From: Fen-1231 sp035286465
GTDB taxonomy: Bacteria > Gemmatimonadota > Gemmatimonadetes > Gemmatimonadales > Gemmatimonadaceae
Length of the DNA stretch: 64,000 nucleotides
Assembly (NCBI GenBank): GCA_035286465.1
Contig: DATEDF010000022.1
Coordinates: 87,516 to 151,515 of the forward strand
Direction: 5' to 3'
The notes beneath the pieces are model-generated. The model was not told where the DNA came from. It saw only the letters and a list, made by a program, of their open reading frames with translations, and searched no databases. The position numbers and the translations under genes are program-made. The number at the start of each line of letters is the position of its first letter. Position 1 is the stretch's first letter. This document shows, one piece after another, positions 7,405 to 17,209 of the stretch.

Positions 7405-9348
7405 ATGGCTGACAAGGTGATTGGCATTGACCTGGGCACCACCAACTCCGTCGTCTCCGTGATGGAGGGTGGCGACCCGGTGGTCATCCCGAACGCCGAA
7501 GGCGGGCGCACGACGCCGTCGGTCGTCGGCTTCAGCAAGGACGGCGAGCGGCTGGTCGGCCAGATCGCCAAGCGTCAGGCCGTCACGAACCCGCAGAACA
7601 CCGTCTTCTCGATCAAGCGCTTCATGGGCCGCAAGATGCCCGAGGTGCCCGAGGAGATCAAACGCGTCCCCTACGCCGTGAAGAGCGGCACGAACGACCT
7701 CGCGTCGGTCGAGGTGCAGGGCAAGCGCTACACGCCGCCCGAAATCTCCGCGATGATCCTGCAGAAGATGAAGCAGACGGCGGAGGACTACCTCGGCCAT
7801 CCGATCTCGAAGGCGGTGGTCACGGTCCCGGCCTACTTCAACGACTCGCAGCGGCAGGCCACGAAGGACGCCGGCCGGATCGCCGGACTCGACGTGCTGC
7901 GCATCATCAACGAGCCCACGGCTGCCGCGCTCGCCTACGGCCTCGACAAGAAGGGGAAGAAGGACGAGAAGGTCGCCGTGTTCGACCTGGGCGGCGGCAC
8001 GTACGACATCTCCGTGCTCGAGCTCTACGACGTGGACGGCACGCACCAGTTCGAGGTGAAGTCCACGAACGGCGATACGCACCTCGGAGGCGACGACCTC
8101 GACCAGCGCGTGATTGACTGGCTCGTCACCGAGTTCAAGAAGGACCAGGCGATTGACCTCTCGAAGGACCCGATGGCGCTCCAGCGCCTCAAGGAAGCCG
8201 CCGAGAAGGCGAAGATCGAGCTCTCCGGCACGATGAGCACCGACATCAACCTGCCGTTCATCACCGCGGACCAGTCGGGCCCGAAGCACCTCAACTACTC
8301 GCTCACGCGCGCCAAGTTCGAGCAGCTCGTGGACGACCTGATCCAGCGCACGCTCGAGCCGATGAAGAAGGCGCTGGCCGACGCGCAGATGAAGCCGGGC
8401 GAGATTGACGAAGTCCTCCTGGTCGGCGGCTCGACGCGCATCCCGAAGGTGCAGGAGATCGTCAAGACTTTCTTCGGCAAGGAGCCGAACAAGGGCGTCA
8501 ACCCGGACGAGGTCGTCGCCGTGGGTGCGGCGATCCAGGGCGCGGTGCTCACCGGCGAACAGAAGGACGTGCTCCTGCTCGACGTCACCCCGCTCTCGCT
8601 CGGCATCGAGACGCTGGGCGGCGTGACCACCGTGCTCATTCCGCGCAACACGACGATCCCCACCAAGAAGTCGGAGGTGTTCTCGACCGCCGACGACAAC
8701 CAGACGACGGTGGAGATCCACGTGCTGCAGGGCGAGCGCGAGCTGGCGGTCTACAACAAGACCATCGGCAAGTTCCAGCTCACCGGGATTCCGCCCGCGC
8801 CGCGCGGCATGCCGCAGGTGGAGGTGACCTTCGACATTGACGCGAACGGCATCCTGCACGTGACGGCGAAGGACAAGGCCACGGGCAAGGAGCAGAAGAT
8901 CCGCATCGAGTCCTCGAGCGGGCTTTCGGACGGCGAAGTGGACCGGATGGTGAAGGACGCCGAGAAGAACGCGGCCGAAGACAAGCGGCGTCGCGAAGAG
9001 ATCGATACCAAGAACCGTCTCGACACGCTGGCCTATCAGGTGGAGAAGGAGTCGAAGGAGTGGGCCGACAAGGTGCCCGAGGAGCTGCGGACGCGCCTGA
9101 ACAACGCGGTCGAGCGCGCCCGCAAGGCGCATCGCGGCGACGACATGAACGAGATCAAGGGCTCGCTCGAGGAGCTGACCGCGGCCTTCCAGGCCGCGGG
9201 GCAGGCGGTCTACGCCGCCCAGGCCTCCTCCGGCGCGCCGGGGTCGGGCCAGGGCGCCGCGCCGGGCGGCGCGCCGGGCGCCGAGCCGCCGAAGAAGGAG
9301 GACGTGGCGGAGGCGGACTACGAGATCGTGGACGAGACCAAGAAGTAG
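7405..9348 (+). CDS. dnaK: Molecular chaperone DnaK (Hsp70)
   Basis: ATP-dependent chaperone, 647 residues. N-terminal ATPase domain begins VIGIDLGTTNSVVSV, with the phosphate loop VFDLGGGTYDISVLE and the adenosine motif LLVGGSTRIPKVQ. The interdomain linker VLLLDVTPLSLG is followed by the substrate-binding domain and helical lid. The C-terminus has a Gly/Pro-rich tail then EADYEIVDETKK, the conserved acidic end. ATG start. No dnaJ or grpE is adjacent and no CIRCE operator is visible upstream. A hairpin terminator follows. Confidence 0.98.
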   Translation: MADKVIGIDLGTTNSVVSVMEGGDPVVIPNAEGGRTTPSVVGFSKDGERLVGQIAKRQAVTNPQNTVFSIKRFMGRKMPEVPEEIKRVPYAVKSGTNDLASVEVQGKRYTPPEISAMILQKMKQTAEDYLGHPISKAVVTVPAYFNDSQRQATKDAGRIAGLDVLRIINEPTAAALAYGLDKKGKKDEKVAVFDLGGGTYDISVLELYDVDGTHQFEVKSTNGDTHLGGDDLDQRVIDWLVTEFKKDQAIDLSKDPMALQRLKEAAEKAKIELSGTMSTDINLPFITADQSGPKHLNYSLTRAKFEQLVDDLIQRTLEPMKKALADAQMKPGEIDEVLLVGGSTRIPKVQEIVKTFFGKEPNKGVNPDEVVAVGAAIQGAVLTGEQKDVLLLDVTPLSLGIETLGGVTTVLIPRNTTIPTKKSEVFSTADDNQTTVEIHVLQGERELAVYNKTIGKFQLTGIPPAPRGMPQVEVTFDIDANGILHVTAKDKATGKEQKIRIESSSGLSDGEVDRMVKDAEKNAAEDKRRREEIDTKNRLDTLAYQVEKESKEWADKVPEELRTRLNNAVERARKAHRGDDMNEIKGSLEELTAAFQAAGQAVYAAQASSGAPGSGQGAAPGGAPGAEPPKKEDVAEADYEIVDETKK

Positions 9349-9368
9349 ACCGCCGTCCAGATTAGATT

Positions 9369-9402
9369 GGGAGCGGGCGGGGAAACTTCGCCGCCCGCTC
9401 CC
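9369..9402 (+). terminator. Hairpin terminator after dnaK
   Basis: A perfect 12-bp GC-rich stem (9369-9380 with 9391-9402) closes a 10-base loop, 20 bases after the dnaK stop. No run of Ts follows. Separates dnaK from the HtrA gene. Confidence 0.6.
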
Positions 9403-9441
9403 GGGTCTAACAGAGAGAACTTCCGCACTGAACCACATACC

Positions 9442-11001
9442 ATGAACAGGCACCTGACCAGATCCCGCATTCTCGCCGTCGCCGCCCTCGCGTTCGCGGG
9501 CGGCGTCGTGTTCGCCTCCTCGATGGACTGGACGCGCCTCGTCGGCGCGCAGGCCCGGTCCGGCGGCAAGCCCGCCGTCACCGAGGCCCAGCCGCTCGCC
9601 GAAGCGCAGGGCGGTTTCGTCGCCGTGGCCGAGCGCGTGACGCCGGCCGTGGTCGCAATTGACGCCCAGCGCGACGGGCGCCGCGTCACGCCGCAACCCC
9701 GCCAGCAGCAGCGCCCGCAGCTCCCGCCCGGCTTCGAGCAGTTCTTCCAGTTCGACGATCCGCAGTCGCGCGACCAGGAGCAGACGGGCTCCGGCTTCAT
9801 CGTCACGAGGGACGGCTACGTCCTCACCAACAACCACGTCATCGAGGGCGCCGACCGCGTGAAGGTGATCCTCACCGACCGTCGCGAGTTCCGGGCCCGG
9901 ATCGTGGGCCGCGACCCGCAGACCGACGTCGCGGTGCTCAAGATTGACGGGAGCAACCTGCCGACGGTCTCCCTCGGCGACGACACCAGGGCCCGCGTGG
10001 GTGAGTGGGCGATCGCCATCGGCAACCCGCTCGGCCTCGACTTCACCGTGACGGCCGGGATCATCAGCGCGAAAGGGCGCAGCCGGCTCGGCCTCCGCCA
10101 GAGCAGCTACGCGATCCAGGACTTCATCCAGACCGATGCCGCGATCAACCCGGGGAACTCGGGGGGCCCGCTCGTCAACCTCCGCGGCGAGGTGATCGGC
10201 ATCAACAGCGCCATCGCGAGCGGCACCGGCTTCTACTCGGGCTACGGCTTCGCGATCCCCATCACGCTCGCCAAGACGGTGATGGACGACCTCATCGCGC
10301 ACGGCAGCGTGCGGCGCGCGATCATGGGCGCGGGGATTGACGAGGTGAACGCCGAGGACGCCGCGGTCAACAAGCTGAAGGAGATCGCGGGCGTGAAGAT
10401 CATGGCGTTCAATCCGCCCGACGACAGCCCGGCCGAGAAGGCGGGACTCGAGCCGGGGGACATCGTCCTCAAGATTGACGGGAAGCCGGTGGACCGGGTG
10501 AGCGCGCTCCAGCGCCAGATCCGGGCGCACCAGCCGGGCGACGTCATCGAGCTCGACGTCGTGCGCTACGGCGAGCGCAAGACGTTCCGCGTGAAGCTGG
10601 GGAAGGCCCCGACGGAGGAGCAGTTGGTCGCCTCGTCGGCGCGCGACCGCAACGACGAAAACACCGGCAGCGCGGCCGTCACGATGAAGAAGCTCGGCAT
10701 CTCGATCGAGCCGCTCACGGCGGAGGTGGTGCGCGCGAACCGGATTCCCGAGTCGGCGCAGGGCGTGCGCGTCTCGGCGGTGGAGTTCGGCGGCCCGGCC
10801 GAGGGACGTCTCGGCCCGAACGACATCATCACGGAAGTGCGCTTCCCGGAACCGAAGACGCCCGTGCGCAGCCCGGGCGACCTGCAGCGCATCCTCGGGA
10901 AGCTGCGCGACGGCGACATCGTGAGCCTGATGGTCAGCCGCGCGGTGCCCGGCCAGCCGAATCGGACGACGGCCGTGGTGAACCTGCGGGTCGGGGGCTG
11001 A
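9442..11001 (+). CDS. degP: Periplasmic serine protease/chaperone, DegP/HtrA type
   Basis: 519 residues. Signal/anchor segment at 8-25 (SRILAVAALAFAGGVVF), trypsin-like domain with the triad at about H132 (LTNNHVIEG), D162 (DPQTDVAVLKI) and S240 (NPGNSGGPLVN), then two PDZ domains (the first near 315-395 with SPAEKAGLEPGDIVLKIDG, the second near 430-515). Degrades or refolds misfolded envelope proteins. Start at ATG 9442 because the signal peptide begins there; the upstream open frame covers the dnaK terminator hairpin. Follows dnaK, consistent with a stress-response neighbourhood. Confidence 0.95.
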   Translation: MNRHLTRSRILAVAALAFAGGVVFASSMDWTRLVGAQARSGGKPAVTEAQPLAEAQGGFVAVAERVTPAVVAIDAQRDGRRVTPQPRQQQRPQLPPGFEQFFQFDDPQSRDQEQTGSGFIVTRDGYVLTNNHVIEGADRVKVILTDRREFRARIVGRDPQTDVAVLKIDGSNLPTVSLGDDTRARVGEWAIAIGNPLGLDFTVTAGIISAKGRSRLGLRQSSYAIQDFIQTDAAINPGNSGGPLVNLRGEVIGINSAIASGTGFYSGYGFAIPITLAKTVMDDLIAHGSVRRAIMGAGIDEVNAEDAAVNKLKEIAGVKIMAFNPPDDSPAEKAGLEPGDIVLKIDGKPVDRVSALQRQIRAHQPGDVIELDVVRYGERKTFRVKLGKAPTEEQLVASSARDRNDENTGSAAVTMKKLGISIEPLTAEVVRANRIPESAQGVRVSAVEFGGPAEGRLGPNDIITEVRFPEPKTPVRSPGDLQRILGKLRDGDIVSLMVSRAVPGQPNRTTAVVNLRVGG

Positions 11002-11010
11002 GCGCGCGAC

Positions 11011-11092
11011 GCGAAAGTGGCGGAACTGGCAGACGCGCAGGACTTAGGATCCTGTGGGGCAACCCGTCCGGGTTCGAGTCCCGGCTTTCGCA
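11011..11092 (+). tRNA. tRNA-Leu (anticodon UAG)
   Basis: 82-nt tRNA: acceptor arms GCGAAAG/CTTTCGC plus discriminator A, anticodon stem CAGGA/TCCTG around loop CTTAGGA (anticodon TAG in DNA), a long class II variable arm and a T-arm with GGTTCGAGTCC. The 3' CCA is not encoded. It sits 9 bases after degP and 15 bases before tig. Confidence 0.95.
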
Positions 11093-11095
11093 CTC

Positions 11096-11101
11096 TATAT
11101 T
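11096..11101 (+). promoter_or_regulatory. TATATT -10 element giving a probable leaderless tig mRNA
   Basis: TATATT ends six bases before the tig ATG (11108). With normal -10 to start spacing, transcription would begin at or next to the A of ATG. No Shine-Dalgarno sequence is present in the six-base gap. Any -35 would lie inside the tRNA T-arm and is not recognisable. Confidence 0.45.
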
Positions 11102-11107
11102 CCCGCC

Positions 11108-12358
11108 ATGGACATTCAGGTCCTCTCGCGGAAATCCGACGGCGTCGAGCGACGCCTCCAGATCTCCGTCTCCGCGACGCGCGTCGCTGACGCCAGGGAG
11201 CGCGCGGCGCGCCGGGTCGCTCAGCAGGTGCGGCTCCCGGGCTTCCGGCCCGGGAAGGCGCCGGCGGCCGTCGTGCGCAAGAAGTTCGCCTCGGAGATCC
11301 GGCAGGAGGCGCTCGAGACGCTGATGCGCGAGGCCTACGCGGCCGTCATCGAGACGGAGAAGCTCGAGCCGGTCACGGAACCCCACGCGCACGACGTGAA
11401 GTACACCGAGGGCGAGCCCCTCACGTTCGAGCTGCACTGCGAGGTGAAGCCGGTGATCGAGCTGCCGCGGCTCGGCGGGTTCCGCGTGAAGCGCCCCGTC
11501 CCGGCGGTCACGCGCGACATGGTGAACGCGCAGCTCGCGCATCTCCGCGAGCAGCGCGCGACGTGGGCGCCGGTGGACGAGCGGCCGCGCGAGGGCGACA
11601 TGGTCGTCGTGCAGCTCGCCGTCGCGGACGCGGCCGGCGCCATCCCCGAGGGCAAGGAGTACCGGCTCGTCCTCGGTGCGGGCCAGGCGATCGCGGCGAT
11701 CGAGGAGCTCGTCAGGGGGGTCGCGCCGGGGGGCACGGCGGAGCAGCTCGTGCAGTGGCCGAGCGACTTCCCGGACGAGGCGCAGCGCGGGGCGAGCAAG
11801 ACGGTGCGCGTGACGCTCAGCGAGGTGAAACGCAAGGCGCTGCCGGCGCTCGACGACGCGTTCGCGCGCGAACTGGGCGACTTCGACTCGCTCGAGACGC
11901 TCACGAAGACGGTGCGCGAGGATCTCGAGACGGCGGCCGCGCGCGAGGCCGACGCGGCGGTCCGCGGCGCCCTGATGGACGAGATCATCAGCGCCAACGC
12001 GTTCGACGTGCCGCCCTCGTGGGTGCGGTCGGTGACCGGGGCGTACGCCGAGGCGTACCGCGTACCGGAGACCGAGCGCGAGAAGTTCGCCGGCGAGTTT
12101 CGCACGACGGCCGAGCGGCAGGTGCGGCGCGACCTGATCCTCGAGGCGATCGCCGGGCGTGAGAAACTCGCCGCGACGGAAGCGGACGTGGACGAAAAGG
12201 TGGCCGAGATGGCGCGGAAGCGGAGCGCCGATCCCGGCCAGGTCTACGCGGCGCTGCAGAAGGCGGGCCGGCTGCGCGAGATCGAGCGGGGAATCACCGA
12301 GGACCGCGTGTTCGCGTGGCTGTTGGCGAAGAGCACCGTGGAGCCGGCGTCACCATGA
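11108..12358 (+). CDS. tig: Trigger factor
   Basis: Ribosome-associated chaperone and prolyl isomerase, 416 residues. The ribosome-binding signature appears as LPGFRPGKAPAAVVRKKF near residues 42-60. A PPIase-like domain follows (about 150-235) and then the helical C-terminal arm domain. Start ATG 11108 (MDIQVLSRK), immediately after the tRNA, since the longer frame begins inside the tRNA. The stop overlaps the earliest possible clpP start (ATGA). The tig-clpP-clpX order is the classic bacterial arrangement. Confidence 0.95.
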   Translation: MDIQVLSRKSDGVERRLQISVSATRVADARERAARRVAQQVRLPGFRPGKAPAAVVRKKFASEIRQEALETLMREAYAAVIETEKLEPVTEPHAHDVKYTEGEPLTFELHCEVKPVIELPRLGGFRVKRPVPAVTRDMVNAQLAHLREQRATWAPVDERPREGDMVVVQLAVADAAGAIPEGKEYRLVLGAGQAIAAIEELVRGVAPGGTAEQLVQWPSDFPDEAQRGASKTVRVTLSEVKRKALPALDDAFARELGDFDSLETLTKTVREDLETAAAREADAAVRGALMDEIISANAFDVPPSWVRSVTGAYAEAYRVPETEREKFAGEFRTTAERQVRRDLILEAIAGREKLAATEADVDEKVAEMARKRSADPGQVYAALQKAGRLREIERGITEDRVFAWLLAKSTVEPASP

Positions 12359-12369
12359 GAGAGGACGAC

Positions 12370-12990
12370 ATGCCCATCATCCCGAACCCGTACGTCATCG
12401 AGCGCTCCAGCCGGGGCGAGAGGAGCTACGACGTCTATTCGCGGCTCTTGATGGACCGGATCATCTTCCTGGGCACGCCGATCAATGACGACGTGTCGAA
12501 CATCATCATCGCACAGATGCTGTTCCTCGACGCGGACAACCCGGGGCGCGACATCTACCTCTACCTGAACTCGCCGGGCGGGAATGTGTCGAGCGGCATG
12601 GCGATCTACGACACGATGCAGTTTCTGCGCTCGCCGGTGAACACGATCTGCATGGGGATGGCGGCATCAATGGGCTCGTTCCTGCTCGCGGCGGGCAACG
12701 CGGGCAAGCGCTCGGCGCTGCCGCACGCGCGGATCATGATCCACCAGCCCTCGGGGGGCGCGCAGGGGAGCGCGTCGGACATCGAGATTCAGGCGAAGGA
12801 GATTCTGTACCTCCGCAACCAGATGAACGTGCTCTACGCGAAGCACACGGGGCGGCCGGTGGAGCAGATCGAGCGCGACATGGAGCGCGACTTCTTCATG
12901 TCGGCGGAGGAGGCGAAGGGGTACGGGATCATTGACAGCGTGATCACGCACCAGGTGCAGGAGCCGAAGGCGCTGGCGGCGACGAAGTAA
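12370..12990 (+). CDS. clpP: ATP-dependent Clp protease proteolytic subunit ClpP
   Basis: 206-residue serine peptidase forming the tetradecameric barrel fed by ClpX. Begins MPIIPNPYVIERSSRGERSY, the usual N-terminus; catalytic serine ~100 in GMAASMGSFLL, histidine ~125 in MIHQPSGG. I chose ATG 12370, preceded by a GAGAGAGG ribosome site; an alternative ATG at 12355 overlaps the tig stop. Confidence 0.96.
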   Translation: MPIIPNPYVIERSSRGERSYDVYSRLLMDRIIFLGTPINDDVSNIIIAQMLFLDADNPGRDIYLYLNSPGGNVSSGMAIYDTMQFLRSPVNTICMGMAASMGSFLLAAGNAGKRSALPHARIMIHQPSGGAQGSASDIEIQAKEILYLRNQMNVLYAKHTGRPVEQIERDMERDFFMSAEEAKGYGIIDSVITHQVQEPKALAATK

Positions 12991-13057
12991 GGGCGTGGCG
13001 GCCCACGCCGGAGCGGCAGACCGGAGGGCCGAAGGCGGCACGCTCGTGGGGCCGGCC

Positions 13058-13079
13058 GCTTGTGAAGACATTCACAAGC
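13058..13079 (+). promoter_or_regulatory. Perfect 9-bp dyad resembling a CRP/FNR-family operator
   Basis: GCTTGTGAA (13058-13066) and TTCACAAGC (13071-13079) form a perfect inverted repeat with a 4-base centre. It contains TGTGA-N6-TCACA, the exact half-site spacing of CRP-class regulators. It lies in the 224-base gap between clpP and clpX, about 135 bases before clpX. It could alternatively act as a short terminator hairpin for clpP. Confidence 0.4.
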
Positions 13080-13214
13080 CGTCGGCACGGTTAGGGGGCG
13101 CTTGCTCCGCGGACGGGGTACTGTTACTCATCTGCGCGTCGCGCGTCGGGACGAATGCGCCGCCGCTCGCGCGCAACCGTTGTCCACTCACCCGGTGAGG
13201 CCCGTCCGCGTTCC

Positions 13215-14468
<1,254 letters not shown>

Positions 14469-15081
14469 GCACCGATCCGCTCGTCATTCGCTCGCTCGAG
14501 TTTCTCGGCGGGATGACGGGCCCGCGCGGGTGGCGGCCGCCGGCCCTGCTCCCCGAGATCGCGTTCGCCGGCCGGTCGAACGTGGGGAAGTCGTCGCTGC
14601 TCAACCGGCTCGTGCGCCGCCGCGCCTTCGCCCGCGTGAGCGACACGCCGGGCCGCACGCGCGAAGTGAACTTCTTCCGCGTCAACGACGCGTTCGTCCT
14701 GGTGGATCTCCCCGGCTACGGCTACGCGCGCGTGTCGAAGGCGCGTCGCGCCGAGTGGCGCCCGCTCATCGAGGGGTACCTGCGCGGGAGTCCGATGCTC
14801 CGCGGGATCGTCCAGCTCCTCGACGCGCGGCGGGAGCCGACCGCCGACGATCGGCGTATGCTCGACCTGCTCGCGGAACTCGGACTCCCGACGATCATCG
14901 TGGTGACGAAGACGGACAAGCTCGCGCCGGCCACGGTGGGCGCGCGCGTGCGCACGCTTGCGGAGGAGCTCGTGTTGGACGACGATCAGGTCATTCCCTT
15001 CAGCGCGCGGACGGGCGCGGGACGGGACGAACTGGCGGAGGCCCTGGTGGCGCTGCTCGGACGATCGAAGGCGGGCCCGGC

Positions 15082-15768
15082 GTGAACGCACCCCGGGCGG
15101 TGCGCGCGCTGGGCGCGGCCGCCGCGCTCGGCGCGTGTCTCGTGCCATTGGCCGCGAGCCGGTCCGTGCGCGCGCAGGCGGGCCGCACGGGCGTGCGCGA
15201 CAGCGCGGGTGCGGACTCGGCCGCGCGCGCGCAGCGCGCGGGACTCATCCCCGCCGGCTACGGATCGCTGCGCCAGGACGACATCGCGCTCACCGTACAG
15301 ATCCTCGGGCTCACCGTGAAGGCCTTTCCCCTCGAGGAGAGCGTGATCCGGACGCTCGCGCCCGACTCGTATCGCACGCTCCGCGCGATGCGTGAGGACA
15401 AGGCGAAGGCGTTGGAGGAGACGCGCGTCCGCCTGGGACTTCCGTCGGTGCAGGCGTGGTACGTGGCGTTCTCCAACCTGGAGCAGGGGGAGGCGCGCTA
15501 CGATCCCTCGGACCTCCTGATCCGGAGCGTGGGGCGTGATTTCCGCCCGTTGCGCTGGCTGCCGCTCCGCGCGGGCTTCGGCGACGGACGGCTCCTCCAG
15601 CGCGCGATGCAGAACGCCGTCTACGCGTTCGACCCGGCGATTGACCTGAACCAGCCGCTGGTCGTGACGATCGGCACACAGCAGAGCGCGGCCTGGGGCG
15701 AGGTGCTGCAGCGGATCGAGCGCGAGCGGTCGCTCGTCTGGTCGCGCGCCGCGGCCGGCAAACCCTGA
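15082..15768 (+). CDS. Secreted protein of unknown function
   Basis: 228 residues, GTG start overlapping the engB stop (GTGA). The N-terminus is a long signal peptide (Ala-rich core ALGAAAALGACLVPLAA, cleavage near VRAQA). The mature part, about 190 residues, has no motif I recognise; it contains DDIALTVQILGLTVKAFPLEE and a Tyr/Trp-bearing central region (VQAWYVAFSNLEQGEARYD) with no cysteines. Coupled translation with engB implies co-expression rather than shared function. Confidence 0.75.
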   Translation: MNAPRAVRALGAAAALGACLVPLAASRSVRAQAGRTGVRDSAGADSAARAQRAGLIPAGYGSLRQDDIALTVQILGLTVKAFPLEESVIRTLAPDSYRTLRAMREDKAKALEETRVRLGLPSVQAWYVAFSNLEQGEARYDPSDLLIRSVGRDFRPLRWLPLRAGFGDGRLLQRAMQNAVYAFDPAIDLNQPLVVTIGTQQSAAWGEVLQRIERERSLVWSRAAAGKP

Positions 15769-15778
15769 GGGATCACGA

Positions 15779-16633
15779 ATGGTGCGGCGTCCGTTGCGCA
15801 CGCTGGGAGCGCGTCCCTCCGCGGCACTCACCGAGCGGTGGCTCGAGCGCGTCGAGGGCGCGCTCGCGGACGCCGCCACGGACCGCGCGCGGTTCTGTCG
15901 CGACACGCTGTGTGAGCTCGCGTACCCGCAGTACGCGGCGAACTGGGAGACGGCGGTCGCGGACGAGCAGCTCCCGCTCGGCACGCGCGTCACGCTCTCG
16001 GCCCTCGACCCGCGCAACGTCACGCTCGAGCCCGAGTACTACGCGGAGTGCGACGACGCGAAGTTCCAGCGCGTCAAGCCGCTCCTCTGGCTCTGGTACT
16101 CGTTCGACCGGCTCCCCGCCGGCGGCCAGAACGTGGAGCTGGGCGTGCGGTTCCGGCGCCTCCTCGCGCCGCAGATCTTCAAGCGGTGCGGCGCGCGCTT
16201 CAAGGCGTTCCAGCACGTCGAGTTCTCGTTCGGCTACAACATCGAGTGCGGCGACGACTGCGTGGTGCACCGGCACGTGCTCCTCGACGACCGCGGCGGG
16301 ATCGTGATGGGCAACAGAGTCTCGATCAGCGATTTCGTCAACGTCTACTCCCACACGCACAGCATTGTGGATCAGGCCGACGTGACGGACGCGCCGACCG
16401 TGCTCGAGGACGGCGTGCGGATCACCTATCACGCGACCATCCTGGCCGGCGTGCGGGTGGGGACGAATTCGATGGTGGGCGCCGTGGCCGTGGCGACGAA
16501 GGACGTGCGGCCGTATCACGTGAACGTGGGGATTCCGGCGAAGAGCGTGCGGGTCAAGCCGGATGCGCCGCCGGGGGCGTACACGTCGCTGCGGACGTCG
16601 GTAGAGCGGTCGGAGAACGACAAGAGCGAGTAG
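15779..16633 (+). CDS. Acyltransferase of the hexapeptide-repeat (left-handed beta-helix) family
   Basis: 284 residues. A ~130-residue unfamiliar N-terminal half is followed by imperfect hexapeptide repeats from ~155 on (CGDDCVVHRHVLLDDRGGIVMGNRVSISD), then a probable catalytic histidine loop VYSHTHSIV and a C-terminal VNVGIPAKSVRVKP closing motif typical of O-acetyltransferases such as maltose/galactoside acetyltransferase relatives. Acceptor unknown; a cell-surface sugar is plausible. The C-terminal ...SE-stop is supplied by a heptameric palindrome. Confidence 0.8.
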   Translation: MVRRPLRTLGARPSAALTERWLERVEGALADAATDRARFCRDTLCELAYPQYAANWETAVADEQLPLGTRVTLSALDPRNVTLEPEYYAECDDAKFQRVKPLLWLWYSFDRLPAGGQNVELGVRFRRLLAPQIFKRCGARFKAFQHVEFSFGYNIECGDDCVVHRHVLLDDRGGIVMGNRVSISDFVNVYSHTHSIVDQADVTDAPTVLEDGVRITYHATILAGVRVGTNSMVGAVAVATKDVRPYHVNVGIPAKSVRVKPDAPPGAYTSLRTSVERSENDKSE

Positions 16634-16693
16634 ACGGCCGTCAGCTTTCAGCCGTCAGCTGGCAGCTGATGGCTGACGGCTGTCTACTTGCCG
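16624..16693. repeat. Heptamer-register palindromic intergenic element A
   Basis: From 16624 the sequence reads as ten 7-base units (GAGCGAG TAGACGG, then CCGTCAG CTTTCAG, and so on through CTGACGG, CTGTCTA, CTTGCCG). The left units NNNTCAG are mirrored by right units CTGANGG, so the whole folds into a hairpin between convergent genes. Its edges supply the acyltransferase stop TAG and abut the NUDIX stop. Likely acts as a bidirectional terminator; same family as elements at 26,681, 33,882, 38,853, 51,520 and 53,169. Confidence 0.7.
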
Positions 16694-16699
16694 TTGTAA

Positions 16700-17167
16700 T
16701 TACAGCACCCGCAGCACGTCTTCCACGACTCCGGCCGTGCCGTCGCGCAGCAGCTTCCGGATGTGCCCGAGCGCTTCGACTTCGCGCGGCCAGGTGAAAC
16801 GGCCCGCCGCCCTGGTGAACGAGAGCCACTCGTACGCGTCGTGTTCGTCGCCCAGCGTCACCGGCCCGGCGGGCACGACCGCGGCGAACGCCACCGCGAG
16901 TTCCACGGCGCCCGTCCGGTGCAGGTAGAACGGATTGACCGTGAGGGAGTAGAGCCGGTCCGGCTCGAGCCCCGTCTCCTCGCGCACCTCTCGGCGCGCG
17001 GCGTCGGGCGGGCGCTCGCCCGGCTCGATCGTGCCGTGGACCGTCTCCCACGACCCCGGACTGCGGGTGTTCGCGCGGCGGCCGCGGCGCAGCGCGAGTA
17101 CGCGTGCGCGCTTCGCCCGGAACCGGATGACATAGACATCCACGACGCCGACGCGGACGTCGGTCAC
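16700..17167 (-). CDS. NUDIX hydrolase
   Basis: 155 residues with a complete Nudix box: G-TIEPG-E-RPPDAAR-REVREETGL at about residues 46-68 (GX5EX7REUXEEXGU). Context suggests pyrophosphohydrolysis of a nucleotide-type substrate, and the length resembles NudB-like dihydroneopterin triphosphate pyrophosphatases, but substrate cannot be read from the sequence. Convergent with the acyltransferase gene, with a palindromic element between. Confidence 0.88.
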   Translation of the reverse strand: MTDVRVGVVDVYVIRFRAKRARVLALRRGRRANTRSPGSWETVHGTIEPGERPPDAARREVREETGLEPDRLYSLTVNPFYLHRTGAVELAVAFAAVVPAGPVTLGDEHDAYEWLSFTRAAGRFTWPREVEALGHIRKLLRDGTAGVVEDVLRVL

Positions 17168-17209
17168 GAGACGGGAGGCCGAAGTCGGGCGAGGGGGCGC
17201 GGCCCGCGC

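Noticed and set aside
7309..10530. A 1,073-codon open frame on the minus strand across dnaK and degP
   Set aside because: It mirrors two certain genes in the complementary codon phase, is very Arg/His/Leu-rich and has no recognisable domain; long antisense frames are expected at ~70% G+C.
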